This document shows positions 1-5,034 of a DNA stretch of 5,422 nucleotides, in pieces (position 1 is the stretch's first letter; every line of letters starts with the position of its first letter). The notes under the pieces are model-generated. The model was not told where the DNA came from. It did no database searches and saw only the letters and a list, made by a program, of their open reading frames with translations. The stretch is taken from the NCBI GenBank assembly GCA_020444005.1, contig JAHLLU010000162.1, forward strand, positions 1-5,422, written 5' to 3'. The stretch comes from an archaeon (lineage in GTDB: Archaea; Thermoproteota; Bathyarchaeia; TCS64). Both the position numbers and the translations under genes were made by a program.

Positions 1-508
1 CAATGAAATCCGGATCGTAGAGAGAGAAGTAATCACTTAGAATAACGTGATCACCCCTATGACAATTCTCAATGGCAAGCGTCACATCAAGATCAATACA
101 GAGACCCTGAACGGCTAACAGCGCTTTCTTGGACATATGCACACGCTTCTCAAAATTGGCTCTAAAGACCTTGGGTGGATGAACCACCACCGCGTCTCCA
201 CCCACCAGATGGCAAAACTGGACCCTGTTCTCAAGTAATTTTATGAAACCCTTGTGTCCGGTCATTTCCAAGGAATCAATGGCTAATTTTGGGGTAACTG
301 TGCCATGTACATCCCAACAGATGATCCCATGATCAGTAATCAAATCTGAGTATTCTTTCATCTGGTCTTTAGAGTAGATCTCATCATCGTTCCAGTTATC
401 GCACCAGTGAATATAATCGAAGCCAAATTTCTTGAATAATTCAAGCTTTTCATCTAATGTTAGCTTATATGAGTAATTGAATAGGTCAGTAGTGATGCTC
501 GTTCGCAA
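1..508 (-). CDS. Sugar phosphate isomerase/epimerase-like TIM-barrel protein, partial (3' end outside window)
   Basis: The minus strand is open from a TAA near 546 to the left edge, giving about 169 residues of N-terminal sequence. It reads like the xylose-isomerase-like TIM barrel / AP-endonuclease-2 family. An early strand 'TSITTDLFNYSY' is followed by a helix 'LDEKLELFKKFGF', then 'DYIHWCDNW', 'GIICWDVHG', 'CHLVGGDAVVVHPP' and 'TLAIENC'. In this family such His and Glu residues at strand ends bind a divalent metal; the Glu of 'AIEN' is the clearest here. Members isomerise or epimerise sugars or act on inositols, and the substrate cannot be told from this fragment. No ATG lies in frame before the conserved start. 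The TTG at 506-508 (M-R-T-S-I-T-T-D) fits the family's N-terminus, but no strong ribosome site precedes it. The gene starts 42 bases from the tRNA-fragment repeat, so its upstream DNA may have been replaced by an insertion. Family call is fairly sure; start codon is unsure. Confidence 0.7.
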   Translation of the reverse strand, partial: MRTSITTDLFNYSYKLTLDEKLELFKKFGFDYIHWCDNWNDDEIYSKDQMKEYSDLITDHGIICWDVHGTVTPKLAIDSLEMTGHKGFIKLLENRVQFCHLVGGDAVVVHPPKVFRANFEKRVHMSKKALLAVQGLCIDLDVTLAIENCHRGDHVILSDYFSLYDPDFI

Positions 509-535
509 ATCGGATTCTACTTTGATAAGATATCT

Positions 536-549
536 AGATAAAATTTAGC
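536..549 (-). promoter_or_regulatory. Candidate TATA element for the isomerase gene
   Basis: Read on the minus strand this is AGCTAAATTTTATC, an A/T-rich archaeal TATA-like stretch lying about 28-41 bases before the proposed TTG start. That distance would suit a leaderless or very short-leader transcript. It sits just outside the 16-bp tRNA-derived repeat, so it would remain with the isomerase gene after excision of the proposed element. Confidence 0.3.
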
Positions 550-550
550 T

Positions 551-566
551 TTGGCGAGCCCGGGGG
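551..566 (-). repeat. Distal att-like copy of the tRNA-Arg 3' end
   Basis: On the minus strand this reads CCCCCGGGCTCGCCAA, identical to the last T-stem bases, acceptor strand, discriminator G, CCA and one further A of the tRNA-Arg at 5303-5380. It is a GC-rich 16-mer in AT-rich surroundings, so chance identity is very unlikely. Identity ends abruptly beyond it, since the T-loop sequence is absent. This is the pattern left at the far end of a tRNA-integrated element. Confidence 0.65.
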
Positions 567-581
567 TATAGGCTGGAATAC

Positions 582-613
582 CAAGCGAACACCTCAATTT
601 TTTAGCTAATTTA
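582..613 (+). repeat. Left inverted repeat (arm-type/TIR-like)
   Basis: CAAGCGAACACCTC is followed, after four differing bases (AATT), by TTTTAGCTAATTTA. The same two blocks occur in inverted orientation at 5265-5295, with a three-base middle there (TCG as read on the minus strand). The arm begins 15 bases inside the left tRNA-derived repeat. The similarity resumes further inside at 626-641 (see the TTCAAATATGCTTGTT repeat). Confidence 0.7.
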
Positions 614-629
614 CACTAACATGGTTTCA

Positions 630-649
630 AATATGCTTGTTACATGAAA
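630..649 (+). repeat. 20-bp direct repeat, copy 1
   Basis: AATATGCTTGTTACATGAAA is found exactly again at 3463-3482, same strand. The two copies bracket the three-gene block 677-3395 (DUF1028, MFS, regulator). The longer left version, TTCAAATATGCTTGTT (626-641), also occurs inverted at 5229-5244. No coding role is visible. Confidence 0.75.
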
Positions 650-658
650 ATATGTAAT
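641..658 (-). terminator. Possible hairpin end of the MFS-DUF1028 operon
   Basis: TTACAT and ATGTAA form a perfect 6-bp stem around a 6-base loop, 18 or more bases beyond the DUF1028 stop on the minus strand. The region is A/T-rich but lacks a clear run of Ts, so a terminator role is only suggested. The hairpin overlaps the 20-bp repeat. The second copy of that repeat (3463-3482) does not form the stem. Confidence 0.25.
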
Positions 659-676
659 ATAAATTGTATGAACTAA

Positions 677-1303
677 TCAGCGTCGATTTATGTAATTAAG
701 CAAAATATCAGTCACCCTTGCTAACTCATCTACAGGATCAACATGATCATAGATGTTTAAATCAACAACAACATCTGACCCCATAAAACCTTGACCCGGA
801 GAAACTACCTTAATTGAAGCACTCTGCTTACCACGCTTATCTCCACCCGTTTTATCACCACGTTGTAGAGCAGCCATAAGACGTTCAATCATCATACCTT
901 CAGTTGACTCATATGCTTCTAACATTGAATCAATAACTTTAGGACCAGTCAAAATATTTCCTTGACAAGAAACACCCTTCTTTGTTTTGTGTCCTGCCCA
1001 ATCACTACATTCCTCTCCAGTAAAGGCAAAAGCGTTTCCCAAATAGTCAACTAGTCCCAACTGTTGGTACTCTATACTAGCATCTAATGATTTTATTTCC
1101 TGTACAGTTTCCTGTAATGATTTTCCCTGTTTTAACAACTTTAAAGCAGTTGGACCGTTTTCAAAATTGGTTTCTCCTTGGCAATGAATAGCACCTAATC
1201 CCGGTTGACTGAACCCAATAATCCCCACATAGAATGCTTTTGATGCCACAGCATATCCTATTTGATTGGTAATCGGATCAGTGGCAATAATTGAAAAGGT
1301 CAT
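677..1303 (-). CDS. DUF1028 family protein (Ntn-hydrolase-like)
   Basis: This is a 208-residue protein matching the DUF1028 family over its whole length. It has an N-terminal 'MTFSIIATDP', then 'GYAVASKAFYVG' (16-27), 'GAIHCQGETN', 'QLGLVDYLGNAFAFTG' (81-96), 'DWAGH', 'CQGNILTGPKV' (113-123), 'GGDKRGKQSA' (153-162) and 'YDHVDPVDELARV' (185-197). The family is small, mostly uncharacterised, and considered related in fold to Ntn hydrolases, where the residue exposed after Met removal (here Thr2) acts as nucleophile. A hydrolytic role on an amide is therefore inference. The open frame extends 38 codons further upstream, but that part lies inside the MFS gene and lacks family similarity. The ATG at 1301-1303 overlaps the MFS stop (ATGA), and GGAAG lies upstream, so it is translated by coupling behind the exporter. 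It may modify or release the exporter's substrate. Confidence 0.88.
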   Translation of the reverse strand: MTFSIIATDPITNQIGYAVASKAFYVGIIGFSQPGLGAIHCQGETNFENGPTALKLLKQGKSLQETVQEIKSLDASIEYQQLGLVDYLGNAFAFTGEECSDWAGHKTKKGVSCQGNILTGPKVIDSMLEAYESTEGMMIERLMAALQRGDKTGGDKRGKQSASIKVVSPGQGFMGSDVVVDLNIYDHVDPVDELARVTDILLNYINRR

Positions 1304-2538
1304 TGATCTTCCACTTCCATATTTTGATACTTGAAATCCTCCATTTTCATTATTACTGGTATAAAGAAAGAGATCAAACCAAGGAGGATAAATATGATTC
1401 CTCCAAGCTGAAACCATATCCTAATACCAAGAAAGTCAGCAAAAGGACCAGCAATAGCTAAACCAACTGGAGTCATAGCCGCAGAGCCACTCAAAAGAAG
1501 AGTAAAATACCTTCCCTGCATCTCAGAAGGAACCGTAGTCTGGACAGCTGCAAACAAAGAGCCATTAATAATAGGATTCATTAAGCCTGCAAGGAACACA
1601 GCAGCCACAGCAACAATAAACATAGTGGATGGCACTAATCCAACAATTATGAACCCTGCCCCCATCAGGATCGTAGCAGACATCGCTGTGACTACTTTCC
1701 TCTTGAAACCACCCCAAACACCAAGAGCTCCACCTCCTAGAACCATTCCTAGACCCCAAGCAGACTGAATATACGCTAACTCAATCGCACCTCCGTTAAA
1801 GTAATCCTTCACAAGTAACGGAACAAGTGCAAAGGCTGGTGTAGCTAACAAATTTCCCAGCATAGCTCCAACTATTACTATTAATCCTCCTTTCCAAAGA
1901 AGAGCAAAACTAATCGCCTCACGAAGATCTTGTGTGATTTTCTGGGATTCCTTAATCTCTCGAATGGGTTGAGGTATTAACATAAATAGTAACGGGAGTA
2001 TCGCCATACCTGCCGTAAAGACATCTACAACAAGTATCTGTTGTAATGGGAAAAACTCAAGCAATAAAGCACCCAAAGGAGGTGCAATTATACTCGCCAA
2101 TCCTTGGAGGCTCTGGTTTAAACCTGAAACTCTGGTCAGATACTTTTCAGGTACAATTAATGGTATTGATGCCTGCATTGCTGGCCAGTGGAAAGCTCCT
2201 CCGATAGCACGTAGGAGCATTAGGAGATAGATGTGCCATATCTGGATTAAATTGAAGTGGAAAAGTAATATTAGTAATATGACTCCGAATGCGACTAATG
2301 TGTCTGCGATAATCATTACTCTTTTTCGATTCCATCGATCAACGTACGCACCGGCTATTGGACCAATAACTATCTGAGGAAGCAAAGCCATCATGGAAGC
2401 AATAGCTAACGTAGTAGCCGAACCAGAAGTTAATGTAAGGTACCAGACTAGACAAAACTGAACGAGTCTGCTGCCCATTAGGCTGAATGCTTGTCCTGTA
2501 AAGATTAAACCAAATTTTGAGAGCGATTTTTCAGTCAT
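1300..2538 (-). CDS. MFS transporter, drug/macrolide-efflux (MFS_3/EntS-like) type
   Basis: This 412-residue integral membrane protein has about twelve hydrophobic segments and a charged central loop (about 190-208), the normal MFS 6+6 layout and length. Family marks are 'GPIAGAYVDRWNRKR' between segments 2 and 3 (about 59-73, motif A with Asp and basic cluster), 'LRAIGGAFHWPAMQASIPLIVP' around 109-130, and 'VPSEMQGRYF' (336-345) in the second half. The last two are typical of proton-driven exporters of the MefA/EntS group. The likely role is export of a small hydrophobic compound or metabolite; substrate unknown. It is the first gene of a two-gene minus-strand operon with DUF1028, sharing ATGA. 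It is divergent from the regulator, with 86 bases between start codons. The ATG at 2536-2538 has no Shine-Dalgarno, consistent with a leaderless transcript. Confidence 0.88.
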   Translation of the reverse strand: MTEKSLSKFGLIFTGQAFSLMGSRLVQFCLVWYLTLTSGSATTLAIASMMALLPQIVIGPIAGAYVDRWNRKRVMIIADTLVAFGVILLILLFHFNLIQIWHIYLLMLLRAIGGAFHWPAMQASIPLIVPEKYLTRVSGLNQSLQGLASIIAPPLGALLLEFFPLQQILVVDVFTAGMAILPLLFMLIPQPIREIKESQKITQDLREAISFALLWKGGLIVIVGAMLGNLLATPAFALVPLLVKDYFNGGAIELAYIQSAWGLGMVLGGGALGVWGGFKRKVVTAMSATILMGAGFIIVGLVPSTMFIVAVAAVFLAGLMNPIINGSLFAAVQTTVPSEMQGRYFTLLLSGSAAMTPVGLAIAGPFADFLGIRIWFQLGGIIFILLGLISFFIPVIMKMEDFKYQNMEVEDQ

Positions 2539-2624
2539 ATCAAATACATATCCAATTGATTTTCTAATAACCGGTTTTTCTGATGTTTCAAAATTTTTAT
2601 GGATGCATTTGAATTTGTTTACAT
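2539..2624. promoter_or_regulatory. Divergent promoter region between MFS operon and regulator
   Basis: These 86 bases separate two start codons facing away from each other and must hold both promoters. For the regulator, AAAATTTTTATGG (2589-2601) lies about 24-36 bases before its ATG and is a good TATA candidate for a leaderless transcript. For the MFS gene, ATTAGAAAATC (2558-2568, minus) lies 20-30 bases before its ATG and is a weaker candidate. A hexamer ACATAT occurs near both start codons (2546-2551 and 2620-2625). Confidence 0.55.
2566..2579. promoter_or_regulatory. Candidate operator palindrome AATAACCGGTTTTT
   Basis: A perfect 8-bp palindrome AACCGGTT (2569-2576) extends to 12 of 14 symmetric bases. 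It lies between the two divergent genes, next to the candidate MFS TATA element. Winged-helix regulators often bind such dyads to control themselves and a divergent target. The regulator encoded next door is the natural candidate, but this assignment is inferred from position only. Confidence 0.35.
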
Positions 2625-3395
2625 ATGGACTCAGTTGCGGATCTTCTCTTTGAGTTGACTAATGAAGATCGATTAGCTATCTTGGAGAGATTGAGTAAAG
2701 GATCTGCAACATTAACCGAGATATACCGGGAGCTAGACTTGAAGCCTCCTGAGACCTCACGTCATTTGAATAGGCTTACAGATAGTAGACTTGTTGAGAG
2801 GAACGCTGATGGTTTATACTGTGATTCAACTCTCGGTTTTCTTTCACTAAAACTACTATCTGGTTACAAATTCATTAACAAACACCGTGACTATTTTGTA
2901 AAACATTCACTTGATCAGATACCAGAGAGTCTGCTACTTCGTATAGGGGAGCTTGGTGGAGCGGTTTTTCTTGACGATGTTATGAGTTCTATTTATGAGT
3001 CAGAGAAAATTGTTAAGGATTCAGAAGAGTTTGTGCATGTTTTCACTGATCAGATTCCAATGAATGTTTTACCCAAGCTTGAGGATATGCGTGGATCTGA
3101 TATCGAGTTTCAGGTGATATTTCCCTGTGATATGCATCCTCCTGAGGATTATGTGAATAAGGAATCATATTATCAGGTGATTAACAGGTATAGAGATTCG
3201 ATTCCAGCTTATTTGGCTGTAAACGAGAAACGGGCTATTATTGGGTTTAATTTTAAGGATGGACGAGTTGACCATCGTGTATTCAAGGTCTCAAATGAGA
3301 TTGGACGATTATGGTGTGAAGATCTTTTTCAGTACATATGGCAGAGAACATCTAGCGAGATCCCTGAATTTTTCAATCAATATATACCCAAATAA
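2625..3395 (+). CDS. Winged-helix transcriptional regulator with FilR1-type C-terminal domain
   Basis: This 256-residue protein is probably cytoplasmic and DNA-binding. Residues about 5-70 form an ArsR-like winged helix: 'LTNEDRLAILERLSKG', then the helix-turn-helix 'TLTEIYRELDLKPPETSRHLNRLTDSRLV', then a wing ending 'LYCDSTLG'. Residues about 95-245 match the FilR1-type domain seen in many archaeal regulators. Recognisable marks are 'IPESLLLRIGELG', a central 'FTDQIP', 'SIPAYLAVNEKRAIIGFNFKDGRVD' (192-216) and the closing 'GRLWCEDLFQYIW'. FilR1 was named for a methanogen two-component regulator; the domain is thought to sense a ligand or partner. There is no Shine-Dalgarno, and the TATA-like box 24-36 bases upstream suits a leaderless mRNA. 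Transcribed away from the MFS-DUF1028 operon, it most likely controls that operon and itself. Confidence 0.85.
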   Translation: MDSVADLLFELTNEDRLAILERLSKGSATLTEIYRELDLKPPETSRHLNRLTDSRLVERNADGLYCDSTLGFLSLKLLSGYKFINKHRDYFVKHSLDQIPESLLLRIGELGGAVFLDDVMSSIYESEKIVKDSEEFVHVFTDQIPMNVLPKLEDMRGSDIEFQVIFPCDMHPPEDYVNKESYYQVINRYRDSIPAYLAVNEKRAIIGFNFKDGRVDHRVFKVSNEIGRLWCEDLFQYIWQRTSSEIPEFFNQYIPK

Positions 3396-3444
3396 TCTGT
3401 CGAATAATCATCATTAAATCGATATATCAGTAAAAGATTATTTG
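3389..3444 (+). terminator. Inverted repeat over the regulator stop codon
   Basis: CAAATAATCT (3389-3398, containing the regulator's TAA) and AGATTATTTG (3435-3444) are perfect 10-bp inverted arms with a 36-base spacer. A structure here could mark the 3' end of the regulator mRNA. The wide spacer and lack of a T-run make termination uncertain. A related pair of arms recurs at 3621-3653. Confidence 0.35.
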
Positions 3445-3462
3445 TTATAGTGCGAGAAATTC

Positions 3463-3482
3463 AATATGCTTGTTACATGAAA
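3463..3482 (+). repeat. 20-bp direct repeat, copy 2
   Basis: This is an exact match to 630-649 on the same strand, 2833 bases away. Similarity on the left continues with one base missing (TTCAA versus TTCAAA) and fades on the right. It lies 68 bases after the regulator stop. Together the pair flanks the exporter/DUF1028/regulator block, which would fit that block being a unit gained by recombination, or shared protein-binding sites. Confidence 0.7.
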
Positions 3483-3546
3483 CCATATCTAATCGATAAT
3501 TTTATCCACACACACAACTTCGTGGACGGGTGGTGGGGTGGAAAGC

Positions 3547-3687
3547 ATGATGTGTGATGTTCATGGCGGTTTTGGGATTAACAACATGCTCTTGAAACCC
3601 TTGATGGTCAGGGAAAGACGTGATTATTTAATAAACATGTTAAAAAATAATCATCAAAAAATCAAGTGTATACTAGATATCAGATAG
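3547..3687 (+). CDS. Small open frame, 46 aa, doubtful or remnant
   Basis: It starts ATGATG and ends TAG. The product reads 'MMCDVHGGFGINNMLLKPL' then 'MVRERRDYLINMLKNN' and ends 'IKCILDIR'. A weak GGTGG-rich stretch precedes the ATG, and the 5' half lies in the only GC-richer island of this intergenic region. The end 'R-R-x-Y-L-x(14)-I-L-D-I' resembles the stretch before glycine motif I of SAM-dependent methyltransferases, where 'LDIG' would follow. Here a stop follows one residue later, so a truncated methyltransferase start is possible but unproven. The 3' half also contains a large palindrome, so chance remains likely. Confidence 0.25.
   Translation: MMCDVHGGFGINNMLLKPLMVRERRDYLINMLKNNHQKIKCILDIR
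3621..3653. repeat. 33-bp near-perfect palindrome
   Basis: TGATTATTT (3621-3629) and AAATAATCA (3645-3653) are perfect 9-bp arms. The loop itself contains the palindrome AACATGTT (3634-3641), offset by half a base from the same centre. It could form a cruciform or RNA hairpin, or bind a dimeric protein. The arms are one base different from those at 3389-3444. Confidence 0.6.
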
Positions 3688-3754
3688 GCATATAATAAAA
3701 TCATCATCATATATAGAGTATTATATAGCTATATTACCGAAATCGAGTATACAC
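3666..3754. repeat. Inverted repeat GTGTATACT-n-GAT with AT-rich spacer
   Basis: The left arm GTGTATACTAGAT (3666-3678) and right arm ATCGAGTATACAC (3742-3754) pair at 12 of 13 positions, with 63 bases between. The spacer is almost all A/T and contains its own palindrome TATAGCTATA (3724-3733). This could be an operator pair, an easily melted origin-like segment, or the ends of a very small non-autonomous element. Confidence 0.5.
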
Positions 3755-3772
3755 CCAAAACAAGGTCATGAT

Positions 3773-3780
3773 AAAAAAAA
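3773..3780 (-). terminator. Oligo-T tract on the minus strand
   Basis: Eight consecutive As on the plus strand are a T8 run on the minus strand, the usual form of an archaeal intrinsic terminator. It lies about 54 bases beyond the TAA of the minus-strand membrane-anchor-like fragment (stop at 3834-3836). It would fit as the terminator of that remnant gene. Confidence 0.3.
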
Positions 3781-3833
3781 CGTTAATCATATATGCAAAA
3801 ACTGTACCGAAGTGATCGTGTTGTTGAGCAAAC

Positions 3834-4013
3834 TTATCTCGCCCGCGCAAAGACAAGACCAAGGAAAACTATAAGACCAATAAAGGAAACAGCGGAATAA
3901 CCCCTCTCGTGCGCGCGGATGTAAGAAGGAGGTCTCCATTTATGGACCCTTTTTGTTTCCAGTGTTGGTTCATTGGAGTTCAGTATCCTTCTTGGAGAGT
4001 GATTATATCTGGT
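3834..4013 (-). pseudogene. Possible 3' remnant of a membrane-anchored protein
   Basis: The minus strand is open for 59 codons between a TGA and the TAA at 3834-3836, with no ATG in frame. The last part reads 'RGYSAVSFIGLIVFLGLVFARAR' split as a polar lead, about 16 hydrophobic residues and a short Arg tail. This is the form of C-terminal anchors of archaeal surface proteins, and a T8 tract follows. It could be the tail of a lost surface protein. Against it, the same DNA carries a strong plus-strand Shine-Dalgarno, and purine-rich plus strands give hydrophobic minus-strand readings by chance. Confidence 0.22.
3926..3933 (+). promoter_or_regulatory. Perfect Shine-Dalgarno AAGGAGGT
   Basis: This lies 8 bases before the ATG at 3942-3944, the best ribosome site in the window. 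The frame it opens (3942-4115) is not that of the beta-helix protein, whose signal peptide starts at 4039. Either it translates a leader peptide overlapping the beta-helix gene, or the true start lies here and a frameshift has separated it. Confidence 0.5.
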
Positions 4014-4115
4014 TCAGGGCTATATCCTTGTGAGTGTTATGCGTGGGCTCAGGTTCTTGCTCATCTCATTTGTGGTATGGTTTTTCTTTGTCCCCCATGT
4101 CTGGGCGTTAGTTGA
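3942..4115 (+). CDS. Possible 57-aa leader ORF overlapping the beta-helix gene
   Basis: It opens with ATG behind a perfect Shine-Dalgarno and ends at TGA 4113-4115, overlapping the start of the beta-helix gene in another frame by 77 bases. The product is Cys- and Trp-rich ('MDPFCFQCWFIGVQYPSW') and I recognise no family. The overlapping part is a shadow of the signal-peptide coding sequence. Its only support is the ribosome site. It may couple translation to the downstream start, or be the 5' end of a frameshifted gene. Confidence 0.25.
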   Translation: MDPFCFQCWFIGVQYPSWRVIISGSGLYPCECYAWAQVLAHLICGMVFLCPPCLGVS

Positions 4116-4473
4116 CCATGATCCCATTGTGATCACTGGTGACACTGGGTTTGTCTCCGGTGGTTTCCCGGGCTCGGGTACGGTGGGTGATCCTTTCAGG
4201 GTTGAGGGATTGCGTATCGTCACTGATGCTTTGCATAGGAACGGGGTTGAGGTACGGGATACCAGCGTCTACTTTGTGGTGAGGGGCTGTGTTATCGAGG
4301 CTGATTACATCGGTGTCCTTGTTGATGGTGCTGCTGATGGTACTGCCATGATTCTGGGTAACGTGATTACCAGTAGGACTGGTGATGGCGGTGGTATCAA
4401 CTTGAGCACTGACGGTGTCCTTGTGTTGAATAATACTTGCTCGGGCTTCATAGTCGGTTTGCACACCAACTAA
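4039..4473 (+). CDS. N-terminal fragment of the beta-helix protein
   Basis: This 144-residue product is what would be made without readthrough. Residues 1-23 are a signal peptide: 'MRGLRF' then a hydrophobic core 'LLISFVVWFFFVPHVWA' with likely cleavage after A. The mature start 'HDPIVITGDTGF' and 'GGFPGSGTVGDPFRVEGLRI' are the characteristic entry to the Asgard/archaeal NosD-like beta-helix (I.I.sd..f...gfpGsGt..DPy.veGl.I). 'YFVVRGCVIE', 'GVLVDGAADGTAMILGNVI' and 'GINLSTDGVLVLNNTCSG' are successive helix turns. Without the rest the fragment has no anchor and would be released or degraded. Confidence 0.6.
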   Translation: MRGLRFLLISFVVWFFFVPHVWALVDHDPIVITGDTGFVSGGFPGSGTVGDPFRVEGLRIVTDALHRNGVEVRDTSVYFVVRGCVIEADYIGVLVDGAADGTAMILGNVITSRTGDGGGINLSTDGVLVLNNTCSGFIVGLHTN

Positions 4474-4980
4474 GCTGACCGTTGCATATTCCAATATAAC
4501 AACATCAGCTACAATGCTTATTATGGCTTGAATATCAGGTTCAGCGACGACTGCCTGATAACCCGAAACACCGTAGTGGGAAACTGTGGGCATGGCATAT
4601 CCCTCATAAGAGACTCTACAGGAAACATGGTCTACAATAACACTGTGGCTAGGAACGGAGATATCGGGAGCTATGAATTTGATTACATCTACAGCTACAC
4701 CATCAACAGTCAGGGATGCGACGAGGGAAGGGGCAACATGTGGTATGATGAAGAGACCCAGACGGGGAACAAGTGGAGCGACTACAGTGGTGAAGGAGAA
4801 TACCTACTAGATGGCTCGGCTGGCTCTGTGGATAAGTACCCATTATCTGCTGTGGCTCCTGTTGTGAATTCAGTGGATGACAACAGCGGTATACCCGGGT
4901 TTGGTTTATTTTCTATTGCAATAAGTCTGATTGTTTTTGGGCTACGTAGAGCCAATATCCGAAATACTCGGTTAGGTTAG
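4474..4980 (+). CDS. C-terminal fragment of the beta-helix protein, with sorting-type anchor
   Basis: 168 codons continue in the same frame after the TAA; a separate start (TTG at 4528 or an ATG further in) is possible but has no ribosome site. Turns 'IFQYNNISYNAYYGL', 'CLITRNTVVGNCGHGISL' and 'GNMVYNNTVARNGD' are NosD-type beta-helix repeats. 'GNMWYDEETQTGNKWSDYSG' and 'LLDGSAGSVDKYPL' are the conserved closing segment of these proteins. The end 'GIPGFGLFSIAISLIVFGLRR' minus its first residue is a PGF-like motif, a membrane helix and arginines. This resembles archaeal C-terminal sorting signals. Codon choice here (AAC, GGA, ATA) differs from the N-terminal fragment. Confidence 0.6.
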   Translation, partial: ADRCIFQYNNISYNAYYGLNIRFSDDCLITRNTVVGNCGHGISLIRDSTGNMVYNNTVARNGDIGSYEFDYIYSYTINSQGCDEGRGNMWYDEETQTGNKWSDYSGEGEYLLDGSAGSVDKYPLSAVAPVVNSVDDNSGIPGFGLFSIAISLIVFGLRRANIRNTRLG

Positions 4981-5034
4981 GTGGCGTGATGCCTTGCGCG
5001 CGCTTGATGTAGCAAATGGCTGCTTAATAAAATT

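Larger units (their letters stand above)
3396..3941. other. AT-rich intergenic region with palindromes and gene remnants
   Basis: No gene of normal length fits these roughly 550 bases. It holds the inverted repeats at 3389-3444, 3621-3653 and 3666-3678/3742-3754, the second copy of the 20-bp repeat (3463-3482) and a GC-richer island (about 3505-3620). It also holds a 46-codon open frame (3547-3687), a minus-strand membrane-anchor-like fragment (3834-3911), a run of eight As (3773-3780), and a purine-rich leader ending in a strong Shine-Dalgarno (3926-3933). CTATAAG at 3869-3875 could be the TATA element for the beta-helix gene. Mixed composition and gene scraps suggest repeated insertion and decay. 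Confidence 0.6.
4039..4980 (+). pseudogene. NosD-like right-handed beta-helix surface protein, broken by an in-frame TAA
   Basis: One continuous frame runs from 4039 to the TAG at 4978-4980 with a single TAA at 4471-4473 (codon 145 of 314). The parts before and after it form one protein: signal peptide, beta-helix repeats, NosD-type tail and C-terminal anchor. Across the stop the reading is 'GLHTN-stop-ADRCIFQYNNIS'. A Tyr codon (TAT/TAC) one base from TAA fits family style ('HTNYADR'). The parent protein would be secreted, anchored outside the cell and possibly carbohydrate-binding. The ATG at 4039 is chosen because the signal peptide begins there; a GTG at 4030 is in frame. Codon use changes near the stop: glycine is GGT in 14 of 22 before and 4 of 20 after. 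The stop could be real decay, readthrough or a sequencing error. Confidence 0.72.

Noticed and set aside
1304..1417. 38-codon N-terminal extension of the DUF1028 frame
   Set aside because: It lies wholly inside the MFS coding sequence, and the DUF1028 family begins at 'MTFSI'. The ATGA overlap at 1300-1303 is the natural start.
1565..1759. Short minus-strand frames within the MFS gene (also 2147-2335)
   Set aside because: They are alternative frames of a well-supported transporter gene and show no family features.
4108..4593. 161-aa minus-strand frame opposite the beta-helix gene
   Set aside because: It is a shadow of the beta-helix coding sequence, whose plus-strand product has clear family motifs on both sides of the stop.
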